A stretch of DNA of 64,000 bases from Clarkia xantiana subsp. parviflora. Taxonomy: Eukaryota; Streptophyta; Magnoliopsida; Myrtales; Onagraceae. The stretch is taken from NCBI GenBank assembly GCA_036873135.1, contig JAPTYO010000009.1, positions 42,920,756 to 42,984,755 of the forward strand, written 5' to 3'. Below, piece after piece: positions 20,691 through 32,357 of the stretch. The notes under the pieces were generated by a model. The model made no database searches. It saw only the letters and a list, made by a program, of their open reading frames with translations, and was not told the DNA's origin. Both the position numbers and the translations under genes were made by a program. Each line of letters opens with the position of its first letter. Positions within the stretch are counted from its first letter, which is position 1.

Positions 20691-23600
20691 TTTCTTCAAG
20701 TGTTCGCCACTAAAAGAATGCTTTAACGTTCTGCCATCGAGGTCTTCCAACTTGTACGCATTTGGAGCTGGCATCCCCACGACCTTATAAGGTCCTTCCC
20801 ATTTTGGTGACATCTTGTTGATTCGATCCAAAAGGGTGAACTCGTTGCGACGCCAAACCAGCTCCCCGACGAAGAACTGTCGGGACTTCACTCGCCGATT
20901 GTAGTACCTGGCCGTTGCCAAACGAATTCGAGCTTGGACTTCATTGGCTCCCCGCCTCTTCTCTTCAAGTAAGTCCAAGTCCAAACGTCTCATTTCATCG
21001 TTCGTCAGGGGCTCGTAATATCTCATCCGATGGGACGCCACAGCTACCTCCACGGGGGCGACAGCTTCCGTGCCATAAACGAGGCCAAACGGAGTCTCCC
21101 CCGTTGATCGTTTGGGTGTCGTTCTAACAGCCCAAAGCACGTTTTCCAGTTCGTTCAGCCACTTGCCCTTCAAGGCATAGACCCTCTTAATCAGGCCATC
21201 CATCACGATTTTGTTGGCTGATTCCACCTGGCCATTAGTCTGAGCATGATGTACGGAGGCGGTCCGATGCTCGATGTTCAATTCCTCCAGATACTCCCTC
21301 ACCTGAGAGCCGTTAAACGGTGGACCATTGTTGCTGATCACCACCTAAGGAATCTCGTATCTGGACACGATGTGGGTCTGGAGGAACTTGACGATCTGGT
21401 TCCCCGTTGTTCTGGCCAATGCCTTCGCCTCTATCCATTTCAAAAAATAATCGATTGCTACAAGTAAATACTTACATTGACCTTGTGCTTGGGGAAGAGG
21501 TCCCACCAAGTCGATGCCCCATTGCGCGAAGGGCCAAGCGCTCTTGATGGATGTCAGATTAGCGGCCGGAGCCACGATACTCGAGGCGTACCTCTGGCAC
21601 GCGTCACAGGATCGGACCAACGCCGTTGCTTCCTTGTTCATCGTGGGCCAATAGTAGCCCAAGTTCAACACCTTCCTCATAATGGATCGGGCCCCTTCAT
21701 GACAAGCCGCGACCCCTTCATGCATTTCCTTCAGGATTCGATTGGTGTCGGGTTCTGCCACACACTTCAAGTACGAAGTGGAGAACCAGCCCTTCTTGTA
21801 TAGCTGATTGTCCAGCATCACATAATTAGACGCGATCCGACATATCCTGTCTGCTGCTACCTTATCATCGGGGACTGCCCCCGTAGTCAAGTACGCGACT
21901 ATCGGGGTCATCCAAGTGGGCTCCTCCTCCGATTTTGCTTCAATGGTGCACACCTGCGTCGGGTCGATGGTCGATAAGATCACCTTCTCCAAGAAGTGCA
22001 CCTTCCGATTTTCTTCCAAGGGTGCCCCCAGGGCAAATTTGCTCAAGGCGTCTGCCTCTACGTTCTCCTCCCTCGGGATTGCCTCGATGTCGAAGCTTTT
22101 GAAGCTCTCTTTCAAGGCTTGTACCTCGCGTAAGTATTTCTTCATTATCGGACTCCTCGCTTCGTATCGCCCTTGAACCTGGTTCACGATTAAAGCTGCG
22201 TCACACTTTACTCTCAAGTGATCGACTCCAGTGCCTTTAGCAATTTTCAGGCCCGTGATAAGAGCTTCATACTCTGCTTCGTTGTTTGTGGCCTTGAATG
22301 TTAAAGCCAAGGCGTATCGGAGCGGTTCTCCTTCACTCGGTGGTATCAACAAAAAGCCCGCCCCTGATCCGTCTGAACTCGAGGAGCCATCCGTGTACAT
22401 TTCCCAGGTATTTTCTTCGTTTGGCTGTTCTGATTGCTCTGCCCTCTCTGGTTGTTCTTCTATCGGGACCTCCATAGTTTCCCCCTCTAAAGGGCCCGCT
22501 TCTTCTAGATCGGGAGCTGTAGATTCTGCTATGAAATCCGCCAATGCCTGGCCCTTGATAGCCGTTCTTGGAGCAAAGTGTATGCGAAACTCACTAAGCT
22601 CTACTGCCCATTTCACTAATCTTCCCGACGCATCCGGTCGGTTCAAGAAATGTTTCAAAGGCTGGTTCGTCAGCACAGTGATCTCATGTGCGTGGAAATA
22701 AGGCCTTAGCTTCCGAGCAGTAATAATCAACGCAAAGAGGTACTTTTCAACGGCAGGATAGTTCAATTCAGACTTGGCAAACGCCTTGCTTACATAATAG
22801 ACGGGGACTTGATTACCCTCGACAACCTTTACTAAAGGTAGAGCGGCTCGCCTGGAACCGGTTTCGCCAACGGCGGGAGGGTGCGAAGGTGCTGCTTGAG
22901 TGCTTGGAACGCCTCTTCACACTTGGTGGTCCATTCAAATTTCTTGTTGGCCCTCAGGACTTCAAAAAACGGCATTGATCGGTCGCTAGCTTTGGACAAG
23001 AAGCGATTCATTGCAGCTAGTCGGCCATTCAGCACTTGTACCTCCCGATGATTTATCGGAGACTGCATCTCCTCAATTGCCTTCAGCTTCTCGGGATTCA
23101 TCTCAATTCCTCTCTGTCTCACTATAAAGCCCAAAAATTTTCCTGAGTGGACTCCGAAAGCGCATTTCGTCGGGTTTAAGCGAACTTGATGAAGCCTCAT
23201 CCGTTCAAACGCCATGGTTAGGTTGTGCACATGATCCTCGGCTTATCGGGACTTCACCAGCATATCGTCCACGTAGGCCTCCATGGTTTTCCTCAGCATA
23301 TCGCCGAACAGCTTGTTCACCATCCGCTGGTGGGTTGCCCCAGCATTGATCAACCCAAAAGGCATGACATCGTAATGGTAGATGTCACTATCTGCGTAGA
23401 ACGCTGTGTGGGGAGCGTCTTCCTTGGCCATTTTGATCTGGTTGTAGCCTGAATACGCATCCATGAAACTCAACAGCTCATGTCGCGATGTAGCATCCAC
23501 CAGCTGGTCGATCCTCGGGAGCGGATAACAGTCCTTTGGGCAGGCCTTATTTAGGTCGCGGAAATCCACACACATTCGCCATTTCCCGTTAGTCTTCCTC

Positions 23601-26211
23601 ACCAGCACCGGATTAGCAACCCAAGTTTGGAATCGGAGTTCTTTAATAAACCCAGCGTCGAGCAGCCTGCCCACCTCTTGCTGGATCCCGATCTTCTTAT
23701 CTGTGCCCATCGGACGCCTTTTCTGCGTAATAGGATTGATTGCGGGATCTATCTTCAGCTCATGTACGATCACATCGGGGCTGATTCCTGGCATATCGCT
23801 CGGGGACTAGGCAAACAGCTCCTTGAACTCCTTCAGCAACTCAATCAATTCTCGAGCTGTTTTCTCGGTCAAGGCAGACCCGATTTTCACCTTCCGCTGA
23901 GGTCTGTCAATCTCGACTTCTCTTAAATCTTCTACGGGGGCGGGACGCCCGAACTCCTCTCTAGGATCTGTATCTGTCTTGTGGACAGTCATGGCTTCTC
24001 GCCTCCTCCTTCGGGTGGCATTAACATAGCATTTTCGGGAGGCTACCTGATCACCCTTGACTTCTCCGAATCCGTGGTCGGTCGGGAACTTCATCTTCTG
24101 GTGTACTGTCGAGGCAACCGCCATCAGAGGGTTGATGGTGGTTCTCCCGATAATCGCGTTGTAAGTCCCCGCGGAATCAACTACTACGAACTCAACGTTC
24201 CTCCTTTCTGATTTCCACCCACTACCAAACTCTACTGGTAAGGTGATTACGCCTAGCGGATAGGAGGTAGAGCACGAGAACCCGACCATCGGGAAGTTCG
24301 CCTCCTTCAGATCTTTCTTCGTTTTCCCCATAGCCTCCAGTGCGTCCATGAATAAAATGTCGGAGGAGCTCCCTCCGTCGATTAGAATTCTCTTCATTTC
24401 GAACCCGTCTACATCCAAGGTCACCACCAGGGCGTCGTCGTGCGGTGTTTCCACGCCTATTAGATCTTCCGATGAAAAGGAGATCACCATTTCTTCTTTC
24501 AAGGTCCAGGATCGGGACCTCTTACCTAAAACCACCGCCGTAGGGATTCTAGAGGCATAAACCTCGCGGGCAGATGAGGTATCACCTCCAGCAGCAAACC
24601 CTCCATGAATCACATTGATAGTGCCTCGTCTCTCCTTACGAGCACCGGATGACTCTGGGTCGGTTCTCTTCTTCTTTGGGGACCGATTGCGGGATCGGGA
24701 ACGGGACCGCGATCGGGACCGAGAGCGAGATCGACACCGCTTATCCCCGACAAATTCCTTGAGCTTCCCCTTCTGGATCAGCTTTTCGATCTCCTTCTTC
24801 AGTTCCCGACAGTGGTTGGTGTCGTGACCATTTGCGCGGTGAAATCGGCAGTAGCGATCCGTGCGAGATCCCAAGAATTCTCCATCCTTCTTTGGGGGGT
24901 ACCTGGAGATACCTTGTCGTTCCATGACCGTCAGTACCTCCGCCATGGAGCAGTTGAGAGGAATGTCGAGATCCTCCCGCTTATCCTTCCTTGAAGAACG
25001 CCTATCGTCCCTACGATCAGGTCGGCCTCGATTTCGACTGCTTTCGATCTTACCTTTTGACTTGCGATCATCGAAAGGTTTAACCGACTACTTCCCTTTA
25101 TTCGACTTAGGGGGCTCCAGCTCTCCCGCGGCTATCTTCGACTCCTGGACATCGATTTGTCGTTTCACCCTCTTCTGTAGTGCCTCCATATTCCACACAG
25201 CTTTCTCAGCCACGCTGTGCATCAGATCGGAACCATAGGGGGCCGTTAAGTTCCGAATGAAGGTACGAATGGTCTCACCTTCCGAGATCTCTTCATCGAT
25301 CTCTGCCACACTGGCAGTGTACCGCTGGTAATAGTGCGCCAGCGATTCGTCGGGCCTCTGTACCACTTGGGTCAAGGACCTCACGCTCTTCAATAAACGT
25401 CTCCGACCTTGGTACTGCTGAATGAATCGGTCGTGCATATTTGCCCAGAAAGTAATGCAGCCTGGGGGCAGACTGAAGAACCAAGTCAGGGCTCTTTCTC
25501 CGAGTGTGTTCGGGAACAGTGTACACACTATGTCTTCATTCGGGGCTCTTCCCAGGCACGCCATGAGGTGCTTCTGGACATGGCAAACCGGGTCTCCTTC
25601 GCCATCGTACTCCTTTATCGTAGGGATACCTAGCCCAGGCGGGGCTAGGGTGTCGATGAGTCGGGGGACGAAGGGGTGAGTGGATCAATCCCTCAGCTCC
25701 GACACCAGCGGCTTCTGTTCTCCCATGCAGATGTTCACGGTCTTTACCACCTGGTCGGGGATGATGGGACCATTCAGGGGAATGGTCCTGTGCTGTACTG
25801 GTCCTGGCCCATCAACCACGAACCTCTCTGGCAGGCTGGATGCCCTACTTCTGTCCTGGCCTCGGGGCAGAGCTTCCTGTGCGTTCCGAACCTCTGCTGG
25901 TGGGGCTACTTCTTCCAACGGGGGCATCTCCTCCTGCCTCCTCGCAGCCTCTCTCCGATCCAAGAGAGCCTCCACGGCTGCCAGAAACTTGGGCATGGCT
26001 TCTGCCACGGCCCTTGTCAAGTCTGTAGCTGGGGGAGCCTCCTGCCCCCTGTTGCCCTGGTGCTGAGCAGCAATCTCTTCTGGACCTTCGTTATGCCCTC
26101 CTGTCTGGGAGAGCTCAGCCGTGGGATGGTTCCGGTTTTCCTCCTGTTCTGGCACTGAATCCAGATTTGTTGCAGCGGGGTGACCGGAACCATCGATCGA
26201 GTAGAAGGCAT
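20679..26211 (-). pseudogene. element C gag-pol, multiply broken
   Basis: Gag begins at the ATG at 26211, and a 37-bp loss about 15 bp later shifts the frame. Gag core is seen at 25088-25564 (LTWFFSLPPGCI). The CRFHRANGHDTNHC knuckle and an Arg-Ser run lie within 23807-24946. Protease signature LIDGGSSSDI is intact. RT spans 22832-23794 (YVDDMLVKSR). RNase H and integrase occupy 20679-22766 with TDGSSSSDGSGAG, WGIDLVGPLP and GPPFNGS; the GPY/F module (PKWEGPYKV) closes it. Stops: TGA near 25685, TAG near 25088, TAG near 23807, TAA near 23243, TAG near 21345. A second 37-bp deletion sits near 22835. Compared with B, most stops are single C-to-T or G-to-A changes. Confidence 0.92.
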
Positions 26212-26228
26212 ATCAGCTTTTTGTTTGA

Positions 26229-26246
26229 TTCCCACAGACGGCGCCA
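26229..26246 (-). promoter_or_regulatory. element C primer-binding site
   Basis: The minus strand reads TGGCGCCGTCTGTGGGAA one base after the 5' LTR, identical to D, B and F. Confidence 0.85.
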
Positions 26247-26247
26247 A

Positions 26248-26747
26248 TGTTGGATCACGGTGGAACTCCGGTACGGACTTTGACGACAATCCTAGCTCCT
26301 TTGCTCCACGCAATCCTGCAAGAGGGGATAGACCGGGCGGTGACCCAGAATCCCTCTCTGATGCTTAAATGAGTGCCCAATACGAACTGGCAAGCAATAA
26401 TCTCAAAGGGTATGTAATTCGACGTAAGTGTTCTGAGGTGACCTCTTTCCCTTTTATAGGCGAAGAGATGCCTCAGGTACCTGGTGACGCTCACCGCTCG
26501 GGGCCCTTCGTCATCGTGACAGGGCCAATCGTTCTTAGGGATTCGTCATCGGGGCCTACTTAAAGGCTTCTCATCGGGAGCTTCCAGCTCAGCTGTCGGG
26601 ACCGACTCTTTCGGGACCTTTCATCATAGGGACTCCCTTCGTCGGGACCCTTCTCCTAGGTCTTCTTGACCTTCATTTTGGGCCTGGTGGGCCTGTTTTC
26701 CGTTTCCTCACCGTTAAAGGGCCGGACGGCTGTAGTCGAACCCATCA
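26248..26747 (-). repeat. element C 5' LTR, internally deleted
   Basis: 500 bp against 703 in its partner. The missing part, after about 26487, holds the CGTATCTCGGCCACG minisatellite. The TATA (minus-strand TATAAAAGG, 26452-26458) is kept. Confidence 0.92.
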
Positions 26748-26752
26748 GTTGG

Positions 26753-27222
26753 CGGAGGCAAAGAACGCGGAAAGCATTCTACACACGAATGGCGTGGGGG
26801 GAGAAAGTAGTCGGATGTGTTTTGTAATACTCACACATCTCGACTATATCCCCACAGAAGGGGAATCGGATCCCCGCCGATACTTGCCCGGCGGAGACAA
26901 ACACCTCCCCTTCCTGGGGACGAGTGACCACAGGGTCGCCCGGCACGCGAGGGCGAGGATAGGGATATCGAGGCTCCCAGGTGGAAGTGATACACCCTTC
27001 CCGGAGAGCCGCATCATAGGCGGTTTCTGAAATCTCATTGCAAGCATAATCGAACTTGAAGGGTTTCCTCCCCCCAGAACTGGATTCACCGTCTGGAAAA
27101 TGATCAGAGCAAGAAAAGGCACAGTTGATTCTTGGAAAAATCCGGGTAAGTTGATCAAGATAAAAGGAAAAAATATGCTAACAAGTTTTTTCGGAATCGA
27201 AGGAGGAAATCTTACCAGACAT
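26753..27222 (-). pseudogene. element D antisense ORF, first exons
   Basis: Exon 1 is ATGTCTG at 27216-27222. A 123-bp intron follows (27093-27215, GTAAG to TTCCAG). Exon 2 begins at 27092 and encodes the same block as C and B (GGRKPFKFDYACNEIS, GIRFPFCGDIVEM). An in-frame TAG at 26779-26781 replaces a conserved Trp codon. The reading is then cut by element C and continues at 15684. Confidence 0.75.
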
Positions 27223-27368
27223 GTTGAATCGGAGAAGAAAGGATGATCTTGATGGTCGGAGATCCTGGTCGCCGGAGTGTTGATCAGAAATGGAAAGGAG
27301 AGCTTGAGCTTTTGAAAACACAGAGAATGAAACGGTAGAGGAGAACTGAATAGTGCCAAGATTTGGGG

Positions 27369-27375
27369 TTTTATA
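27369..27375 (-). promoter_or_regulatory. TATA box of element D antisense ORF
   Basis: The minus strand reads CCTATAAAACCCC 153 bp upstream of the ATG at 27222, matching the position in B and C. Confidence 0.6.
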
Positions 27376-27639
27376 GGAGAGAGGACAGCCAAAGAGACGT
27401 TGCGATCCGGACCGTTGAAGATGAAACGCCTCAACCTGAATCGTCGAAACACTAGGGACAAAACGGCTAGAAAGCGCTTTTTCAGAAAAGCAGGCACGGG
27501 CACCCAAGCCGTCGCTTCATCACCCATCACATTTAATAGTTGAGTAATCGAGAAATCTTTTCGGATTCGGTGGTTATCCTCGGAATATCGAGAGGTCAGG
27601 AATTGGAAAACACGACGAACTATAAGTCCCTCGTGTCTT

Positions 27640-27648
27640 GGGGGCAAA
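27640..27648 (+). promoter_or_regulatory. element D polypurine tract
   Basis: GGGGGCAAA directly precedes the 3' LTR. The same bases, on the minus strand, precede the 3' LTRs of B and C. Confidence 0.75.
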
Positions 27649-28311
27649 TGATGGGTTTCGACATAGCCGTTAGGCCCATTAACGACGACTAAACGGTGAA
27701 GTAGGCCCACTGGGCCCTAAAAGAGGATTAGAAGACCAATACGATAGGACCCGACAAGGTTGGTCCCGACATACGAGCTGAACGCTCCCGATGATATACC
27801 TTTGAGTAGGCCCCGATGATATGCCTTTGAGTAGGCCCCGACGATATGCCTTTGAGTAGGCCCCGATATTAAATCCCTGAGAAGACTCGCCCTGTCCCGA
27901 TGACGAGGGGCCCCGAGCGGTGACCAAAGGAGATAACTCTGGAGTCCCCGACATCCGTCGGGACTTGCCACCAGAGAACGAGGCCGAGAAACACGCCCAC
28001 TATCAACATAGTGGGGAAGTGGCCTGAAAAGACGGAACGTGGGCTACTGGCCGAGATAAACGGAACGTGGCAATTATCTCAACAGGTAATTGAGGTGACC
28101 CCTCCCCTATATAAAGGAAGGAGTTACCTCAGGATTGATACGTTCATACTTACATACCGATACTTGCTAGCCTACATCGAGATACTCATTTAAGCATCGG
28201 AGAGGGATTCTGGGTCACCGCCCGGTCTATCCCCTTCTTGCAGGATTACTTGGAGCGAAGGAGTTCAGACTTCCGTCAAGGACGTACCGGAGTTCCAACC
28301 GTGATCCAACA
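27649..28311 (+). repeat. element D 3' LTR
   Basis: 663 bp, TGATGGGTTTCG to GATCCAACA, followed by the target duplication GCGAC. It lacks the 15-bp duplication seen in the 5' LTR. Confidence 0.93.
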
Positions 28312-28316
28312 GCGAC

Positions 28317-29420
28317 GTAAGTTCCATTTGTCTGGTTGACAATTAATTCAGAATCGCACCGTACCTTTAAATTGGTGATCTCTATGCCTTTGTCTGTACG
28401 AAGGCCTGTTAACAGAGCCTCATATTCGACTTCATTGTTGGTGACTCGAAAGGTCAGGGCCAACGCATACCGGAGTGGTTCTCCATCTGGTTGCGTTAGT
28501 ACTAATTCTGCCCCTCACCCTAAAGAGGAGGATGAGCCATCGGTGTACAGCAACCATGGCATATTGTCGTTGGCAGTGTTCTCTGGGGTATCTCTCACAT
28601 GTTCTTCTTGTGGATGGATGACGGTCTTCGCATTTGGTGTCGCCGTATTTTCTACAATAAAGTCGGCCAACGCTTGGCCTTTGATGGCCTTTCGTGGTTC
28701 AAAATGGATGCGAAATTCATTTAGCCCCACCGCCCATTTGACCATCCTTCCAGAAATGTCGGGTTTTTGCTACAGTTGTTTCAGAGGTTGATTGGTAAGT
28801 ATCGGGCGTGAAATTAAGGTCGTAACTTTCTCGCCGCTATTAGTAGAGCATACAGGTACTTCTCAATCTCCATGTAGTTGGCTTCGGCGACACCAAATAG
28901 CTTGCTAACATAGTAGACCAGAATTTGGATGTTGCGGGTTTCTTTGATGAGTACTGAGCTCACCGCCGCCGGGCTCACACTTAGATAGAGGAATAAGTGA
29001 TCCTCAGGTAATGGTTTTGCCAAGGCGGGAAGCGAGTGGAGATTCTTTGTTAGCTGTTGGAAAGCTTCTTCCCATTCATGCGTCCACTCGAACTTCTTTT
29101 TTGCTCTCAAGATTTTGAAGAGAGGAAGGGATTTATCTCCTGATCTTGCTAGGAATCATCCCAGGGAGACTAACCTTCCATTGAGACTTTGTACCTCTTT
29201 ATGGCATGTAGGCGAGGACATTTCTTCTATGGCGGTGACTTTTTATGGGTTACCTTCAATCCATCTCTGGCTAACCATGAAACCTAGAAATTTTCCAGAT
29301 TACACACCAAAAGCACAATTGGTCGGATTCAATCTTACTTGATGGCGTCGCATGCATGCAAACGCTTCTTATAGATCATGGACATGGTCTTGACCCCACT
29401 TTGTTTTAACCAACATGTCG
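28317..29420 (-). pseudogene. element A RNase H and part of RT, first copy
   Basis: Continues 3895 across D. The minus strand shows RNase H (LLYTDGSSSSLG, LTFRVTNNEVEYEALL) and the tether (FEWTHEWEEAFQQL), with stops between. It ends abruptly at about 29420 inside the RT catalytic block, just after the Asp-Met-Leu-Val codons. There it fuses to a second copy of the tandem array. The equivalent uninterrupted sequence lies at 43517-44383. Confidence 0.85.
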
Positions 29421-29424
29421 AGGA

Positions 29425-30602
29425 GTGTGGAGTCGAGGAGTCAGTTAAGACTGATCTCCTTTGTAGAGGCGACTTTCGGAAGTTGAGGGAATTCGTTAAG
29501 ACTGATCTCCTGAGCGTCGCCGACTATATGGAGTTGAGGAGTCAGTTAAGACAGATCTCCTTTGTAAAGGCGACTTTCGGATGTCGAGGGAGTCATTTAA
29601 GACTGATCTCCTGAGCGTCGCCGACTATATGGAATCGAGGAGTCAGTTAAGACTGATCTCCTTTGTAGAGGTGACTTTCAGAAATCGAGGGAGTCAGTTA
29701 AGATTGAACTCCTGAGCGTCGCCGACTAAATGAAGTCGAGGAGTCAGTTAAGACTGGTATCCTTTGTAGAGGCGAATTTCAGAAGTCGAGGAAGTTAGTT
29801 AAGACTGATCTCCTGAGCGTCGCCGACTATAAGGAGTCGAGGATTCAGTTAAGACTGATCTCCTTTGTAGAGGCGACTTTCGGATGTTGAGGGAGTCAGT
29901 TAAGACTGATCTCCTTAGCATCGCCGACTATATGGAGTCGAGGAGTCAGTTAAGACTGATCTCCTTTGTAGAGGCGAATTTTGGAAGTCAAGGGAGTCAG
30001 TTAAGACTGATCTCCTGAGCGTCGCCGACTATATGGAGTCGAGGAGTCAGTTAAGAATGATCTCCTTTGTAGAGGTGACTTTCAGAAGTCGAGGAAGTCA
30101 GTTAAGACTGATCTCCCGAGCGTCGACGACTATATGGAGTTGAGGAGTCAGTTAAGACTGATCTCCTTTGTAGAGGTGACTTTCAGATGTCGAGGGAGTC
30201 AGTTAAGACTGATCTCCTGAGCATCGCCAACTATATGGAGTCGAGGAGTCAGTTAAGACTGATCTCCTTTGTAGAGGCGAATTTCGGAAGTCGAGGGAGT
30301 CAGTTAAGACTGATCTCCTGAGCGTCGCCGACTATATGGAGTCGAGGATTCAGTTAAGAATGATCTCCTTTGTAGAGGTGACTTTCAGAAGTCGAGGAAG
30401 TTAGTTAAGACTGATCTCCCGAGCGTCGCCGACTATATGGAGTCGAGGGGTCAGTTAAGACTGATCTCCTTTGTAGAGGCGAGTTTCGGAAATCGAGGGA
30501 GTTAGTTAAGACTGATTTCCTGAGGGTCGCCGACTATATGAAATCGAGGAGTCAATTAAGACTGATCTCCTTTGTAGAGGCGACTTTCAGAAGTCGAGGG
30601 AG
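29425..30602. repeat. tandem array of element A, second copy
   Basis: Same two-half units as 1430-2355, about twelve double units, running to the shared sequence GACCTGTTTGACATATCAACAG. It starts at the position equivalent to about 1477 of the first copy. Confidence 0.9.
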
Positions 30603-30703
30603 ACCTGTTTGACATATCAACAGGGAAGAAATCATATCTTTATTTATCACTTTATTGTAATAAACATACAAAAGGATTTTTAAACGTAGAATTTCTTCAG
30701 ATG

Positions 30704-32352
30704 CTATGTATTAAAAGTCCTACTAAGGTGTTGCCCCTGTGGATCTTCTAATTTGTATGCGTTGGGATATGGTATGTCGGTTATGACGTAAGGACCTTCC
30801 CATTTTGGCACCATCTTCCCTCTTTGATCAGCTGTTAAGAACTCGTTCCTCCGTAGAACCTTTTCTCCTAGGAAGAATTGACGTCGCCCTATTTTCCGGT
30901 TAAAATACCTAGCAGTAGCGAGCTTCATTCTCCCTTGAGTTTCCTCGGAGGCCCACCTTCTTTCGTCAGTGAGATCCAAGTCGATTTTCCTCTGCTCATC
31001 ATTCTGGTCAATCTGATATGTGGCCACTCTTTGGGAGATGTTAACCACTTCAATAGGTGACACAGCTTCAGATCCATAGACCATGCTAAAGGGAGTTTCG
31101 CCAGTAGCTCTTTTGGGTGTGGTTCTGAGGGCCCAGAGTACATGTTCAAACTCTTCAACCCAATTTCCCTTTAGAGAGGCCACTCTCTTCTTTAACCAAT
31201 TGAGGATCGTTTTGTCGGCTGCCTCAACTTGTCCATTTATCTATGCGTGGTGGACAGAACTGAAACGATGATTTATGAGCATATCTTCACAGAAGTCGGC
31301 TAGTTCGTCACTGGAAAATTGACCATTATTGCTAACAAGTATTTTTGGCTCCCCATATCGACATATGATTTGTTCTTGTATGAACTTGATCATCTGGAAA
31401 GTAGTTGTTGATGCCAGTGCTTTTGCTTCTATCCTTTTAGAATAATAATCGATGGCGACCACGATGTGCGTCCTTTGACCTGTGGATTTAGGCAAGGGTC
31501 CGATGAGATCGATGCCCCATTGTGCGAAAGGCCAATCGCTCATCATTGGCGTCAGCTCCGCAGGTGGTCTTGTGATTCTGGGGGCGTAAACTTGACAGGT
31601 CGGGCAGGCTTGTACAAGTGTTATCGCCTCTTTATGCATAGTCGGCCAGTAGAACCCTTGTCGTAGAGCTTTCATGGCCAATGTTTTGGCTCCCTCATGA
31701 CATCCAGAGTCGCCTTTGTGCACATCTACCATTATCTTTTCTGTTTGAGGGGCAGCTACACATCAGAGATAAGGGAAGGAATACCCTCTTTTGTAGAGGT
31801 ACCCATCCAAGATTACGAATCGTCCTGCCATCCTCTGGATTTTGGTTGCCTCCAGCGAGTCTTCTGGGAGATTTCCCTTTTCCAGAAAATTTTGGATGGG
31901 GATAATCCATGAGTCGAGGGCTTGAATGTTGAGAACTTCAGCCCTTGCCTCTATGGCAGAGTATAGAGACTTCTCAATGAAGTGTACTAGTGTTGGAGGG
32001 GAATTTCCCAAAGCAAATTTACTAAGGGCGTTTGCCTCTTGATTGCTTTCTCGAGGGATAGCCTCTATTTGAAAATGAGGCATGTCCCTTACGATTCTTC
32101 ATACCTCTTCTGCATATTTCTTCATACTTTCTCCTTTGGCGACGTAAGTTCCATTTGTCTGGTTGAAAATTAATTCAGAATCGCACCGTACCTTTAAATT
32201 GGTGATCTCCATGCCTTTGTCTATACGAAGGCCTGTTAACAGAGCCTTATATTTGGCTTCATTGTTGGTGGCTCGAAAGGTCAGGGCCAACGCATACCGG
32301 AGTGGTTCTCCATCTGGTTGCGTTAGTACTAATTCTGCCCCTCACCCTTAAG
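30704..32352 (-). pseudogene. element A integrase and RNase H end, second copy
   Basis: Integrase 30704-31732: zinc-binding GDSGCHEGAK and CPTCQVYAP, core WGIDLIGPLPKS and VSNNG, and a GPY/F module with PKWEGPYVI, here with the usual Gly. Next come the spacer (FQIEAIPRESNQEANALSKF, 31763-32083) and the RNase H end (LRIDKGMEITNLKVRCDSEL, 32099-32290). Stops and a small deletion near 31321 (VSNNG.QF) break it. RNase H is interrupted at 32352 by element B and resumes at 43517. Confidence 0.85.
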
Positions 32353-32357
32353 AGGAG

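Larger units (their letters stand above)
15690..26747 (-). mobile_element. Ty3/gypsy element C (same family as B)
   Basis: LTRs 15690-16392 and 26248-26747 lie between GTTGG at 15685-15689 and at 26748-26752. It is inserted in exon 2 of D's antisense ORF, minus strand. The layout repeats D in mirror: 3' LTR, antisense ORF on the plus strand (16943-19614), minisatellite, gag-pol on the minus strand (20679-26211), primer site, 5' LTR. The 5' LTR has lost about 200 bp. Gag-pol carries at least six nonsense codons and two 37-bp deletions. Confidence 0.95.
3901..28311 (+). mobile_element. Ty3/gypsy element D (Tat-like) with antisense ORF
   Basis: LTRs 3901-4578 and 27649-28311 are flanked by GCGAC at 3896-3900 and 28312-28316. 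Plus-strand order is LTR, primer site, gag, protease, RT-RNase H, integrase, CTTAAG minisatellite. Then come an antisense multi-exon ORF, polypurine tract and LTR. Two later insertions interrupt it: the small-LTR composite 8651-11024 in RNase H, and element C at 15690-26747 in the antisense ORF. Without these it would be about 11 kb. The LTRs differ by a few percent by eye, so D is older than B. Gag-pol has many nonsense codons and frameshifts. Confidence 0.93.

Noticed and set aside
27178..27507. Minus-strand 109-codon open stretch upstream of D's antisense ORF
   Set aside because: It covers the TATA box and leader; the conserved start in all three copies is the ATGTCTG mini-exon.
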